Source: Psychroserpens sp. SPM9
GTDB lineage: Bacteria; Bacteroidota; Bacteroidia; Flavobacteriales; Flavobacteriaceae
DNA length: 64,000 bases
Assembly (NCBI RefSeq): GCF_025153525.1
Contig: NZ_JANZNR010000002.1
Coordinates: 186,001-250,000 of the forward strand
Direction: 5' to 3'
A model generated the notes under the pieces. It searched no databases, was not told the origin of the DNA, and was given only the letters and a program-made list of their open reading frames with translations. The position numbers and the translations under genes were made by a program. Shown one piece after another: positions 18,476-28,036 of the stretch (positions are counted from its first letter, which is position 1; the number at the start of each line of letters is the position of its first letter).

Positions 18476-19135
18476 ATGAAATCAATTACAATCAATGGAT
18501 CTCAAAGAGAAAGCGTGGGCAAAAAGTCAACAAAGGCCTTACGTAATGCTGGTCAGGTTCCTTGCGTATTATACGGAGGAGACCAAAACGTGCATTTCTC
18601 TGCACCAGAATTGGCTTTCTCTAAACTTGTATACACGCCTAATGCGCATACAGTTGTGATTGCCTTAGACAATGGAGACACTTACGATGCCGTTTTACAA
18701 GACATCCAGTTTCATCCAGTAACCGACAGAATCTTACACATAGATTTCTACCGCTTATTTGAAGACAAAGAAATTGCTATGGATATTCCTGTACACGTTA
18801 TCGGAACATCTAGAGGTGTTTTAAATGGTGGTGTTCTTCGTAAGAACAGACGTAAATTAAGAGTAAAAGCATTACCTAAAAATTTACCAGATTTCTTAGA
18901 AGCTGATATTACTCCTTTAAAAATTGGTAACAAATTATACGTTACTGCATTAGAAGGTGAAGGCTATAAGTTATTACACTCTGATAATACAGTTGTTGTA
19001 CAGATTAAAACTGCTAGAACTGCTATTATTGATGATGAAGATGAAGAAGAAGATGAATTAGAAGAAGGAGCAGAAACAACTGCAACTGAAGGAGGAGAAA
19101 CTCCTGCAGCAGAAGCGTCTGAAACTCAAGAATAA
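18476..19135 (+). CDS. rplY: 50S ribosomal protein L25/general stress protein Ctc
   Basis: A 219-residue protein of the long L25/Ctc type, which binds 5S rRNA in the large ribosomal subunit. The N-terminal L25 domain (residues about 1-95, including [21 protein letters not shown]) is followed by the beta-barrel TL5/Ctc domain to about residue 180. A strongly acidic tail of Asp and Glu plus Ala/Thr/Gly repeats ends the protein, which is usual in Bacteroidetes. It is probably co-transcribed with prs and ends at the hairpin at 19158-19190. Confidence 0.95.
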   Translation: MKSITINGSQRESVGKKSTKALRNAGQVPCVLYGGDQNVHFSAPELAFSKLVYTPNAHTVVIALDNGDTYDAVLQDIQFHPVTDRILHIDFYRLFEDKEIAMDIPVHVIGTSRGVLNGGVLRKNRRKLRVKALPKNLPDFLEADITPLKIGNKLYVTALEGEGYKLLHSDNTVVVQIKTARTAIIDDEDEEEDELEEGAETTATEGGETPAAEASETQE

Positions 19136-19157
19136 ATCACTTATATTCTTTTAAATA

Positions 19158-19190
19158 CAAAAGCATTCTATTTATTTAGAATGCTTTTTT
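19158..19190 (+). terminator. Terminator after the L25 gene
   Basis: The arms CAAAAGCATTCTA and TAGAATGCTTTTTT pair around a short AT loop and end in a T-run on the plus strand, 22 bases after the L25 stop codon. Confidence 0.85.
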
Positions 19191-19294
19191 ATTTTTGAAC
19201 AAATAAATCATTAATACATTCTGCTATCTGGACGTTTATTTGTAACCTATTTAATTGGAACGCAACACCTCATCCTATTGCGCATGAAAATCCT

Positions 19295-19861
19295 ATGAAA
19301 AAATTTCTTATCGTTGGACTTGGGAATATTGGTGAAAAATATGCCAATACCAGACATAATATCGGATTCAAAATTTTAGATGCTTTAGCTGAAAAAGAAG
19401 ATTTAAAATTTGAAACTCTTAAACTTGGAGATGTCACTACCTATAAATTTAAAGGACGAACTTTTATACTTTTAAAACCGAGCACCTATATGAATTTAAG
19501 TGGTAAATCTGTACTCTATTGGTTAACTAAAGAAAAAATCCCATTAGAAAACTTACTCGTTATTACAGATGACTTAAATCTTCCCTTCGGAAACATTAGA
19601 CTTAAAACAAAAGGTAGCGATGGTGGTCACAATGGTTTAAAGGATATCCAAGACAAACTACAAACAACAAAATACAACCGATTTCGATTCGGGATAAGCG
19701 ACCAATTTAGCAAAGGCAGACAAGTTGATTATGTCTTAGGTGACTGGGACGACGACGAATCTCAAAAACTACCTGAACGCCTAGACAAGTCAATAGAGCT
19801 GATCAAATCTTTTGGAACCGCTGGCGTTAATAACACAATGAATACCTTTAATGGGAAATAA
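19295..19861 (+). CDS. pth: Peptidyl-tRNA hydrolase
   Basis: A 188-residue enzyme that releases tRNA from prematurely dropped peptidyl-tRNAs. The family motifs are intact: GLGNIGEKYANTRHNIGF with catalytic His21, KPSTYMNLSG, DDLNLPFG, and the GSDGGHNGLKD loop. The length is standard. Its stop codon touches the left arm of a bidirectional terminator. Its place just after the L25 gene follows a common prs-rplY-pth order, although a terminator and 160 bases separate it from the L25 gene. Confidence 0.97.
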   Translation: MKKFLIVGLGNIGEKYANTRHNIGFKILDALAEKEDLKFETLKLGDVTTYKFKGRTFILLKPSTYMNLSGKSVLYWLTKEKIPLENLLVITDDLNLPFGNIRLKTKGSDGGHNGLKDIQDKLQTTKYNRFRFGISDQFSKGRQVDYVLGDWDDDESQKLPERLDKSIELIKSFGTAGVNNTMNTFNGK

Positions 19862-19892
19862 AAAAAGAGAGACTTATGAGTCTCTCTTTTTT
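19861..19892. terminator. Bidirectional terminator between pth and the M43 protease
   Basis: The arms AAAAAAGAGAGAC and GTCTCTCTTTTTT pair perfectly around TTATGA, with T-runs on both strands. It serves the convergent pth (plus) and metalloprotease (minus) genes. Confidence 0.88.
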
Positions 19893-19914
19893 GTTTTATA
19901 CTAATAGAATTATG

Positions 19915-22005
19915 TTATTCTACAACAATCTTTTTCGTAATTTGTCTATCACCATCTTTAACAGTCACAAGATATAATCCAGATTGAACACTGTTCAATT
20001 TTACTGTTTGATTAAAATCTGAACCATTGACATAGGTGTTATTAAAAATTCGTCTTCCTCTAATATCATGAACATCTATAGCAATAGCGTTTCCAGAATT
20101 AGAATCTAATTTTACTGTAAATTCACCTTTGTTAGGGTTAGGGAAAATTGCAAAATTATCTAAGGTAAACTCATCGGTACTTAATGGTGCTTCTGCACAA
20201 ACTGTAACTGACCAATCTTTAAGAACGCCCGTATCTCCACCAAAGAAATCTGCTATTACAATAGTCCAATCTCCTTGCGATTCTATACCGCTAAAGGCTT
20301 CAAGAAGTTCGGTTGGAATATAAGTCCCCGTTTGATTATTACTACATTCATCTGTGCCAGGTAAAGGAATACCTTCATCATCGAAAGTGATATCAAAATT
20401 TGCTACACCAGGAGGACTTGAAACACTGCAATTACCTGACCACAATGTCAAAATATCTTCAGGAAATGTTCCCCCAGGAGGAATCACTCCTACTAATAAA
20501 TCACTAATCCAAGTATGTTCAATCTCTACATTTATAGTTACGCTTTCAATCATGGCTGCATCAGGAATATTCAAAACATGCTGTAAAATTTCTCCAGGGT
20601 TACCACCACTACCATCATCAATTGGTAAATCTAAGTTTTGAGCCGATTCATAGGTAATACATTGAATAGATGTACAGGTGTTTTTCAATAAAACATCAAT
20701 ACTTTCAGTAACACCGCCAGGAGATGAAGTCCCAGTAACTGTAATGGTATACTCACCTTCTGTTGTTGCTCCTAAATTTCCTACTGTCATTGTAAAGTCA
20801 CCATTTGAATTAACAGATGTTGGGCTAAACGCAACCGTAGCATTTGCAGGAAGTCCAATTGCAGAAAATGTAGTATTTTCAGTAAATCCAGATACAGTCG
20901 TATAGGTTAAATTGAAGACCGCTTGTGTGTCAATTGAAGGACAACTAAAAACAGGACTGTTATTAGCTGCTAAGTTAAATCCTGGAGAGGCAGGAGCACA
21001 AACTCCAGTCACAAAATCACTCTGTATACTTGCAACATAAGCATCAACAATGTTTGTTTGCCCTGCGCTAAACATATACATACATGCATCGTTAACATAA
21101 TCCATATAATTCATAGTTAATGCTGCCTGACCTGCAGTACAAGAAGCTACGCTTCCTGTTGTTGGACAACCATAAGTACTATTAGCAACTTCTGGAGTAT
21201 CAGCTATGCCATCACCACCATTACCACAAACACCGTTACCATCACCATTAAAGGTATGGTTTAAGTTATAAAAATGTCCTAATTCATGGGTTACTGTTCT
21301 ACCTAAGTTATAAGGTGCTTGAGGGATGACACCTGAAGCTCCAGAACCACATCCAGCTCCAGACCCAAAAGCATTGTTATCCATAGTTACGGCTTGACCA
21401 GCAGCAATACTTCCTCCAAGAGGTGAAAAACCTAAGGCACCAATGTTTCTTACAACAAAATTCATATATCCTGCCCAGTTAGAATCTAAATTATTTCCGC
21501 CACCAAAGTTATATCCAATAGTAATACATGGTTCGCCTTCAAGTAATTCTGGATCTAAACCGGTTGGGTGATTAGATACGGCTAAACAAAATTCAATATT
21601 TGCAACACCAGCTGTTGTATTTGGATAAAGAGACATCGCAGTATTCCACTGTGAAAAATCTGAATTTGTAGCAGTATAATCTGCATTTAATATATCAAGT
21701 TGGTTTTGTGCCAAAGCTTCTAAACAGTCTCTATCAGCTTCATTAGCTTCAGGGAAATGCACTGCCACAGGAATAACAATAGTACTTCCTCCACGTAAAG
21801 CAAAGTCTTCTTGAGACAGTCTTCGCTCAACCTCAGCCTTAAATTTAGCTTGAGTTCGTTCATATTCTTTAGCAAACTCAGGATCTTTCATTTGCTCTTC
21901 CATATATTCAACCATTCCACACGTTCTATCTTGGGCATAGGTAAAGCCAAGCATAAAAAATGCAAATGCAAATATTAAGGTTTTTGATAACGTAATTTTT
22001 TTCAT
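19915..22005 (-). CDS. Secreted M43-family zinc metalloprotease with P-domain and T9SS sorting domain
   Basis: A 696-residue extracellular protease. Order: a signal peptide (residues 1-24, ending TYAQ), a short propeptide, a cytophagalysin-type metzincin domain, a linker of Ig-like character near 340-445, a proprotein-convertase P-domain near 450-605, and a C-terminal type A sorting domain (FAIFPNPNKGEF to the end). Zinc ligands are His240, His244 and His250 with Glu241 in HELGHFYNLNH, and a Met-turn lies near Met301. Position 247 is Asn where the family usually has Gly. Export would be by Sec and then type IX secretion. It is a single-gene unit. Confidence 0.93.
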   Translation of the reverse strand: MKKITLSKTLIFAFAFFMLGFTYAQDRTCGMVEYMEEQMKDPEFAKEYERTQAKFKAEVERRLSQEDFALRGGSTIVIPVAVHFPEANEADRDCLEALAQNQLDILNADYTATNSDFSQWNTAMSLYPNTTAGVANIEFCLAVSNHPTGLDPELLEGEPCITIGYNFGGGNNLDSNWAGYMNFVVRNIGALGFSPLGGSIAAGQAVTMDNNAFGSGAGCGSGASGVIPQAPYNLGRTVTHELGHFYNLNHTFNGDGNGVCGNGGDGIADTPEVANSTYGCPTTGSVASCTAGQAALTMNYMDYVNDACMYMFSAGQTNIVDAYVASIQSDFVTGVCAPASPGFNLAANNSPVFSCPSIDTQAVFNLTYTTVSGFTENTTFSAIGLPANATVAFSPTSVNSNGDFTMTVGNLGATTEGEYTITVTGTSSPGGVTESIDVLLKNTCTSIQCITYESAQNLDLPIDDGSGGNPGEILQHVLNIPDAAMIESVTINVEIEHTWISDLLVGVIPPGGTFPEDILTLWSGNCSVSSPPGVANFDITFDDEGIPLPGTDECSNNQTGTYIPTELLEAFSGIESQGDWTIVIADFFGGDTGVLKDWSVTVCAEAPLSTDEFTLDNFAIFPNPNKGEFTVKLDSNSGNAIAIDVHDIRGRRIFNNTYVNGSDFNQTVKLNSVQSGLYLVTVKDGDRQITKKIVVE

Positions 22006-22245
22006 GGTATGATTTTAAATGTTAAGATTCTGTAAAAATATTTAAAAAAAGTTAAAAAAAGCGCTTGAAACCAAAGAAATTACAGCTTTTAAAGTGTTAA
22101 AAAACAGAATATCATACAATTTTGGAACTTCTATTGTCATATAATTCAGACCCTAATAAAATTGCTGACTTTATTTAGGTTTCGAATATTTCTTAACAAC
22201 TTTATTTTAAGAGGTCAAATAGCTATTTTTACAAAAAAATAACTT
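22006..22245. other. Divergent spacer between the metalloprotease and ribF
   Basis: This 240-base AT-rich region must carry promoters for both genes, but no full TTG-N20-TAnnTTTG match is visible. An imperfect hairpin (ACCCTAATAAA and TTTATTTAGGT around a nine-base loop, 22150-22180) is the only structure seen. Confidence 0.4.
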
Positions 22246-23172
22246 TTGAAGCCAAAAACCTCAAATACATCAACTCTTCAACCTTCGGTAATCACAATAG
22301 GAACATTTGATGGTGTACATATTGGTCATCAAAAAATTATCGAACGTTTAGTTAAAACCGGAAAAAAGAACCATTTGAAATCAATTGTGTTAACCTTTTT
22401 TCCGCATCCTAGAATGGTGCTTCAACCGGATTTTAAAATTCAACTTCTTCATACCATTCAAGAGCGCCAAAATGTTCTCAAACAATTTGGTCTCGACCAA
22501 TTGGTTATTAAAAAATTTACAAAAGCTTTTGCTAACCTATCTGCTCGCGATTATGTAAAAAATATTCTCGTTGATGAGCTAAATGCAAAACATATTATTA
22601 TTGGTTACGATCACCACTTCGGAAAAAACAGAACGGCAAACATTGATGACTTAAAAGCTTTTGGTGAAGAATTTGGTTTTGTTGTTGAAGAAATTTCAGC
22701 TCAAGATATTGAAGATGTTGCTGTAAGTTCAACAAAAATAAGGCAATCCCTTCTCGAAGGCGCTATTGAAACGGCTAACGCCTACCTAGGTTACCCTTAT
22801 TTTATAACTGGAACTGTAATTAAAGGGAAAGGCATTGGTAAAACACTTCAGTTTCCAACCGCTAATTTAGACGTTGAAAAAGCCTTTAAACTTATTCCAA
22901 AAAATGGCGTTTATGTTATAAAATCCATACTAGACAAGCAGCTTGTTTTTGGAATGATGAATATTGGTACCAACCCAACGTTTAATGAAAAGAAACAATC
23001 TATTGAAGTTCATTTCTTCGATATGGATAAAAACCTCTATGACCGTCAACTAAAAATTGAAATTATAAGCAGGTTACGAGATGAAGAAAAGTTTGAATCT
23101 GTCGAGCAATTAACAGCGCAGCTTCATTTAGATAAAGAAAATGCATTAGCATATATTCAAAAAATATCATGA
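22246..23172 (+). CDS. ribF: Bifunctional riboflavin kinase/FAD synthetase
   Basis: A 308-residue enzyme that converts riboflavin to FMN and then FAD. The N-terminal adenylyltransferase domain shows TIGTFDGVHIGHQK and the SSTKIRQSL segment. The C-terminal flavokinase domain (from about residue 185) shows GKGIGKTLQFPTANL and GVYVIKS. The start is a TTG at 22246: a TAA lies two codons upstream in frame and the next ATG is beyond residue 50, so TTG is the only reasonable choice. The stop codon overlaps the ATG of the HTTM gene (ATGA), showing translational coupling. Confidence 0.95.
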   Translation: MKPKTSNTSTLQPSVITIGTFDGVHIGHQKIIERLVKTGKKNHLKSIVLTFFPHPRMVLQPDFKIQLLHTIQERQNVLKQFGLDQLVIKKFTKAFANLSARDYVKNILVDELNAKHIIIGYDHHFGKNRTANIDDLKAFGEEFGFVVEEISAQDIEDVAVSSTKIRQSLLEGAIETANAYLGYPYFITGTVIKGKGIGKTLQFPTANLDVEKAFKLIPKNGVYVIKSILDKQLVFGMMNIGTNPTFNEKKQSIEVHFFDMDKNLYDRQLKIEIISRLRDEEKFESVEQLTAQLHLDKENALAYIQKIS

Positions 23173-24491
23173 CCAAATTTCTATTTAAACATATAGACAA
23201 TAGTGCACTTATTGTTTTTAGAATTTTGTTTGGGGCGCTTATTTTTTTAGAAAGCATTGGCGCCATATTTACGGGTTGGCTTAGAAGAACACTTGTAGAA
23301 CCCGACTTTACTTTTAACTTTATTGGTTTTGACTGGCTTCAAACACTTCAGGGCGACTGGATGTATGTACATTATGTACTTATGGGTGTTTGTGGCATCT
23401 TTGTTATGCTTGGCTACAAATACAGATTAAGTATGCTGAGTTTTACACTGCTTTGGTCTGCCACTTATTTTATGCAAAAATCATCCTATAATAATCACTA
23501 TTATTTTTTAATGATTTTAAGTGCCATAATGGTCTGTTTACCTGCCAACACCTATGCCTCTATTGATGCTAAGTTCAACCCCATTATAAAACGCAACTCA
23601 ATGCCTAACTGGTGTCGTTGGATATTCATCTTTCAGTTGTTTATTTTATACACCTATGCTTCAATTGCTAAAATGTATCCTGACTGGTTAGATTTGAGTG
23701 TTCCTGAATTATTGATGAAAAGTAAAAAGAACTATGTGCTCGTCGGAAATCTACTTCAGGAGAAATTTATGCATTACCTAATTGCTTATGGCGGGATTTT
23801 ATTTGACGGACTCATAATTCCGTTACTACTATGGAAGCGAACACGTAAAATGGCCTTTTTTGCTTCGATATTTTTTCACCTGTTCAATTCCTTTATTTTT
23901 CAGGTTGGAATTTTTCCGTATTTATCTTTAGCCTTTGCTGTATTCTTTTTTGAGCCTAAAACCATTCAAAAATTATTCCTCAAACAAAAGCCATTATATT
24001 CCGAAGCCTATCTGGAAATCCCAAAATATGCTTCAGTATTCAAAACGGTATTTATCCTCTATTTTATCATCCAAATAGCACTTCCTTTGCGCCATCATTT
24101 TATTAAAGGTGATGTATTATGGACCGAAGAAGGCCATCGCTTATCGTGGCGAATGATGCTTCGGTCTAAAAGCGGAAACACCAGTTTTAGAGTTGTTGAC
24201 AAAGCGACTAATGCAGTAACACAAATTAAACTGCAGGATTATCTTTCAAAAAAACAAATCCGATCCGTTAGTGCTAAACCCGATGTCATGTGGCAATTTG
24301 CACAAAAACTAAAACAGATTTATGCTCAAAAAGGCAAAGATGTTGAAGTTTATGTTAGGGCATTTGTAAGCGTCAATGGAAAACCGAGCCAACAATTAAT
24401 TGACCCTAAAGTTGATCTCGCTAATGAAGAATGGCATCATTTTAAACACCACGATTGGATTTTACTTCCAAATCAAGACGAGAATAACTGA
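23169..24491 (+). CDS. HTTM domain membrane protein (vitamin K-dependent gamma-carboxylase-like)
   Basis: A 440-residue integral membrane protein. The first ~290 residues hold several hydrophobic helices typical of the HTTM fold found in vitamin K-dependent gamma-carboxylase and bacterial homologues. The remaining part is a soluble domain (from about residue 300) with the conserved WTEEGHRLSWRMMLRSKSG segment. In bacteria the reaction is not established; carboxylation is only an analogy. It overlaps ribF by four bases (ATGA), so the two genes form one transcription unit. Confidence 0.88.
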   Translation: MTKFLFKHIDNSALIVFRILFGALIFLESIGAIFTGWLRRTLVEPDFTFNFIGFDWLQTLQGDWMYVHYVLMGVCGIFVMLGYKYRLSMLSFTLLWSATYFMQKSSYNNHYYFLMILSAIMVCLPANTYASIDAKFNPIIKRNSMPNWCRWIFIFQLFILYTYASIAKMYPDWLDLSVPELLMKSKKNYVLVGNLLQEKFMHYLIAYGGILFDGLIIPLLLWKRTRKMAFFASIFFHLFNSFIFQVGIFPYLSLAFAVFFFEPKTIQKLFLKQKPLYSEAYLEIPKYASVFKTVFILYFIIQIALPLRHHFIKGDVLWTEEGHRLSWRMMLRSKSGNTSFRVVDKATNAVTQIKLQDYLSKKQIRSVSAKPDVMWQFAQKLKQIYAQKGKDVEVYVRAFVSVNGKPSQQLIDPKVDLANEEWHHFKHHDWILLPNQDENN

Positions 24492-24500
24492 CAATTCCTT

Positions 24501-24508
24501 AAATTTGG
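24501..24508 (+). promoter_or_regulatory. -7 promoter element before serS
   Basis: TAAATTTG fits TAnnTTTG exactly, 58 bases before the serS ATG; a clear -33 TTG is missing. Confidence 0.4.
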
Positions 24509-24566
24509 CGTTTCAAAATAAACACCTGCTCATATCGTTTTGGTGTATTTAATATAGAATCATACC

Positions 24567-25835
24567 ATGTTACAAGTTGCATTTATTAGAGAACACAAAG
24601 ACACTGTCATCAACCGTTTAAAGAAACGAAACATTGACGCTTCTCAAATGATTGAAGATGTTATCACTTTAGATGAAGAACGTAGACAGTTACAAACCCA
24701 ATTAGATAATACCTTAGCTGAGTCTAATAGTATTTCTAAAGAAATTGGGCTTCTCTATAAATCGGGTAAGGCTGCTGAAGCTAATGTCTTAAAGGAAAAA
24801 ACAACGCAACTCAAAGAAGATTCTAAATCACTGAATGAGCAACTTAACGCTAAAACTGACGCGTTAAACCATTTGTTATACCAAATACCTAATGTACCTC
24901 ATGATAGTGTGCCAACAGGAAATTCTGATGAAGATAATGAAGAAATATACACCGAAGGTGATATCCCAAAACTTCATGACAACGCACTTCCCCACTGGGA
25001 ACTTGCTAAGAAATACGACATTATCGATTTTGAGTTGGGCACCAAAATTACAGGTGCTGGTTTTCCGGTTTATAAAGGAAAAGGAGCCCGATTACAACGT
25101 GCGCTTATTGCTTACTTTTTAGATAAAAACACAGCTGCGGGTTACACCGAATACCAATTGCCATTATTAGTCAATGAAGCCTCTGGTTTTGGAACGGGTC
25201 AACTTCCAGATAAAGAAGGCCAGATGTACCATGTAGGTGAGGATAACTTATATTTAATTCCGACAGCTGAAGTTCCTGGCACTAATCTTTTTAGAGATGA
25301 ATTAGTATCTGAAAACGATTTACCTATAGCTATTACTGGTTATACACCGTGTTTTAGAAGAGAAGCAGGAAGCTATGGTGCTCACGTTAGAGGTTTAAAT
25401 AGATTGCACCAATTTGATAAAGTTGAAATCTTAAGAGTAGAACACCCTGATCGCTCTTATGAGGCTTTAAACGAAATGGTAGACCATGTAAAAACTATAC
25501 TAAAAGAACTGAAACTGCCTTATAGAATTTTACGTCTTTGTGGTGGCGATTTAGGATTCACTTCAGTATTAACTTACGATTTTGAAGTCTTTTCTACAGC
25601 TCAAGATCGTTGGTTAGAAATTTCTAGTGTATCTAATTTTGAAACTTTTCAAGCTAACCGATTAAAATTACGCTTCAAAAACCAGGACGGAAAAACTCAA
25701 TTATGCCATACCTTAAATGGAAGTTCTTTGGCATTACCACGAGTTTTAGCAGGTATTTTAGAAAATTATCAAACCGAAGACGGTATCAAAATTCCAGAAG
25801 TTTTAATTCCATATACCGGATTTGACAAAATATAA
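24567..25835 (+). CDS. serS: Seryl-tRNA synthetase
   Basis: A 422-residue class II aminoacyl-tRNA synthetase that charges tRNA-Ser. The N-terminal ~110 residues form the antiparallel coiled-coil arm that grips the long variable arm of tRNA-Ser. The catalytic domain shows TAEVPGTNLFRDE, motif 2 in CFRREAGSYGAHVRGLNRLHQFDKVE (given in parts: CFRREAGSYG, RGLNRLHQFDKVE), and motif 3 in LNGSSLALPRVLAGILEN. The length is normal. A terminator hairpin lies just downstream at 25867-25910. Confidence 0.97.
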   Translation: MLQVAFIREHKDTVINRLKKRNIDASQMIEDVITLDEERRQLQTQLDNTLAESNSISKEIGLLYKSGKAAEANVLKEKTTQLKEDSKSLNEQLNAKTDALNHLLYQIPNVPHDSVPTGNSDEDNEEIYTEGDIPKLHDNALPHWELAKKYDIIDFELGTKITGAGFPVYKGKGARLQRALIAYFLDKNTAAGYTEYQLPLLVNEASGFGTGQLPDKEGQMYHVGEDNLYLIPTAEVPGTNLFRDELVSENDLPIAITGYTPCFRREAGSYGAHVRGLNRLHQFDKVEILRVEHPDRSYEALNEMVDHVKTILKELKLPYRILRLCGGDLGFTSVLTYDFEVFSTAQDRWLEISSVSNFETFQANRLKLRFKNQDGKTQLCHTLNGSSLALPRVLAGILENYQTEDGIKIPEVLIPYTGFDKI

Positions 25836-25866
25836 TTTGTAAGAATTTTACTTTATTTTATCGTTT

Positions 25867-25910
25867 AAATGCTAAAAAATGACGTCGTTCAACGATTTTT
25901 TAGCATTTTT
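25867..25910 (+). terminator. Terminator after serS
   Basis: The arms AAATGCTAAAAAAT and ATTTTTTAGCATTT pair over 14 bases around a loop of 14 and end in a T-run. Confidence 0.85.
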
Positions 25911-25971
25911 CTTTGTTTTTTAATATTTAATTATGATGTTAGTAAACCAAATAAGAACTAACCTACTTATT

Positions 25972-26113
25972 ATGAAAAACATCAAACGCATAGTACTGCT
26001 AGCGACATTAATCGTTATGGCAAGCAAAGTCTTTTTCTAAAAAACAGTCAATAGACATATACGACCTTAAAAAAAGCCAAAGCAGAATAACTGAATCATA
26101 TTGTAAAGAATAG
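25972..26113 (+). pseudogene. Frameshifted gene for a small secreted peptide
   Basis: An ATG at 25972 opens a signal-peptide-like sequence (MKNIKRIVLLATLIVMASKV) that stops at 26038-26040 right after a run of five Ts. The next frame continues open to a TAG at 26111-26113 and reads SKKQSIDIYDLKKSQSRIT and so on, ending SYCKE. Removing one T would join both parts into a peptide of about 46 residues with a signal peptide and a polar tail. A strong terminator follows at 26140-26171, as expected for a complete gene. I read this as a single-base insertion in a homopolymer: a real pseudogene, programmed slippage or a sequencing error. Function is unknown. Confidence 0.6.
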
Positions 26114-26139
26114 ATTAATAGCACATTTATTTTGTTGGT

Positions 26140-26171
26140 AATGCCTAAACCTGTGTTTAGGCATTTTTTTT
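26140..26171 (+). terminator. Terminator after the small-peptide gene
   Basis: The arms AATGCCTAAAC and GTTTAGGCATT pair perfectly around CTGT and run into eight Ts. Confidence 0.88.
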
Positions 26172-26248
26172 GCATTTCATCGAATTAATTATAAAAACAT
26201 TCACAATATCTAGACATTGCATTTGTTATATTTACACAAACAATTGGT

Positions 26249-28024
26249 ATGAAGCAGTATTTGATCATCGCATTTTTGTTGATTTTTGGCAGTAGCTTTT
26301 CTCAGAGCGAACAATTAGCAGAGGACTATTTTAATCGTGGCGAGTTTGAAAAAGCACTCCTATCGTACCAAAAACTCAACGAGAAAAAAAACAACTCTAA
26401 ATACATTTATAAAATTATTGAGACCCTTCAGCAGCTGGAACGTTATGACGAAGCCAAAGACGTCATCTTGAAACGACTGAAGCAAATCAATTACCCTGGA
26501 CTTATTGTTGAATTGGGCTATAATTACCAATTAATGGATAGTTTAGGTCAAGCCAATAAATACTATAAAGAGGCTTTACTTAAAATTGAAGAAAAGCCAA
26601 CATCCACTTACGGAATAGCCAAAAAATTTGAAGACCATTCCCTTTTAGATCTTGCCTTAGAAGCTTACAAAAAAGGCATGCAAATCGATCCGCAATTTAA
26701 TTTCAACTTGCAAATGGCTCGTATCTATGGAGAACAAGGTAATATCGAGCTATTGTTTTCCAACTATATCGATTATATCGAAGTTAAACCTAATTTTCTC
26801 AGTAATGCAAAACGTGCTTTTAGTGATTTTGTTTCAGAAAATAAAGAGAATGAAAACAACCTTATTTTAAGAAAACTATTGCTTAAAAAATTACAATCAA
26901 ATCCCGATCCCTATTGGTATGATTTATTGAGCTGGTTATACATTCAGCAAAAAGAATACAACAAAGCCTTTACACAAGAAAAAGCGCTCTATCGTAGAAA
27001 TCCCGAAAGCTTGAGTCGCATTCTGGATTTAGCACTAACAACCGTCAAGGAAAAAGAACAAGACATTGCCAATTCTATTTTTCAGTTTGTTTTAGATAAT
27101 TCTCAGGATATCGAAACCTTGCTAACAGCGCATCAGTACATTCTCGAAATGGAAATTGAAACAGCTGATGCAAAACAACTTGAAGACATCGATAAAAAGT
27201 TTAATGACTTATTTACCCAATATGGGAAATACGAGCAAACCATTGCTTTACAAATTGCCTACGGAAATTTTCTCGCTTTCAATAAACATCAACCTAAAGA
27301 AGCCAGTAATTTCTTGAAAAAAAGTTTAGACTTACAATTATCCACTTTTCAGGAAGCGACTGTAAAACTTAAATTAGGTGATATTCTTGTTTTTCAGGAG
27401 CGCTTTAATGAAGCGTTAATCTATTACACACAAATTCAAGCCAACCTTAAAAACAGTACTATTTCTCAAGAGGCGCGCTTTAAAGTTGCTAAAACCAGTT
27501 ATTATAAAGGCGATTTTGATTGGGCCGAATCACAGCTTAAAATTTTAAAATCTTCAACATCACAGTTAATTGCTAATGATGCATTAGAATTAAAGTTACT
27601 CATTTCCGATAATAAAGATGAAGACTCATTACAAACGGCTTTAAAGCTATATTCTAAAGCGGACTTGCTTTCTTTTCAAAATAAAAATAGCGAAGCGATT
27701 GCGCTCTTAGATAAAATTTTGACTGAGCACAAAGGAGAAACTATTGAAGATCAGGCCTTATTTATGCAAGCTAAATTGTTTGAAAAAACCAAACAAATCG
27801 ACAAGGCTGTGGCGAGTTACGAATATATCATCGCTAATTATAGAGATGAAATTTTAGCAGATGACGCCTTATATTTCTTAGCCGAACTTAATCAAAATGA
27901 ACTCAATCAACCCGAAAGAGCCAAAGAACTTTACGAAAAAATTATTTTTGATCACGAAGACAGCATCTACTTTATTGAAGCCCGAAAACGCTTCAGACAA
28001 TTACGTGGAGATGCTATAAACTAA
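26249..28024 (+). CDS. Secreted tetratricopeptide-repeat protein
   Basis: A 591-residue exported protein with a signal peptide (MKQYLIIAFLLIFGSSFSQ) followed by TPR-like helical repeats along nearly the whole length, such as AEDYFNRGEFEKALLSYQKL near the start and a C-terminal set resembling the BamD/YbgF type (ALFMQAKLFEKTKQIDKAVASYEYI, in part). Such proteins serve as protein-binding scaffolds in the periplasm. The specific partner is not evident. An acetyltransferase gene follows after 12 bases and probably shares the transcript. Confidence 0.88.
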   Translation: MKQYLIIAFLLIFGSSFSQSEQLAEDYFNRGEFEKALLSYQKLNEKKNNSKYIYKIIETLQQLERYDEAKDVILKRLKQINYPGLIVELGYNYQLMDSLGQANKYYKEALLKIEEKPTSTYGIAKKFEDHSLLDLALEAYKKGMQIDPQFNFNLQMARIYGEQGNIELLFSNYIDYIEVKPNFLSNAKRAFSDFVSENKENENNLILRKLLLKKLQSNPDPYWYDLLSWLYIQQKEYNKAFTQEKALYRRNPESLSRILDLALTTVKEKEQDIANSIFQFVLDNSQDIETLLTAHQYILEMEIETADAKQLEDIDKKFNDLFTQYGKYEQTIALQIAYGNFLAFNKHQPKEASNFLKKSLDLQLSTFQEATVKLKLGDILVFQERFNEALIYYTQIQANLKNSTISQEARFKVAKTSYYKGDFDWAESQLKILKSSTSQLIANDALELKLLISDNKDEDSLQTALKLYSKADLLSFQNKNSEAIALLDKILTEHKGETIEDQALFMQAKLFEKTKQIDKAVASYEYIIANYRDEILADDALYFLAELNQNELNQPERAKELYEKIIFDHEDSIYFIEARKRFRQLRGDAIN

Positions 28025-28036
28025 GCTCCTTCATTT

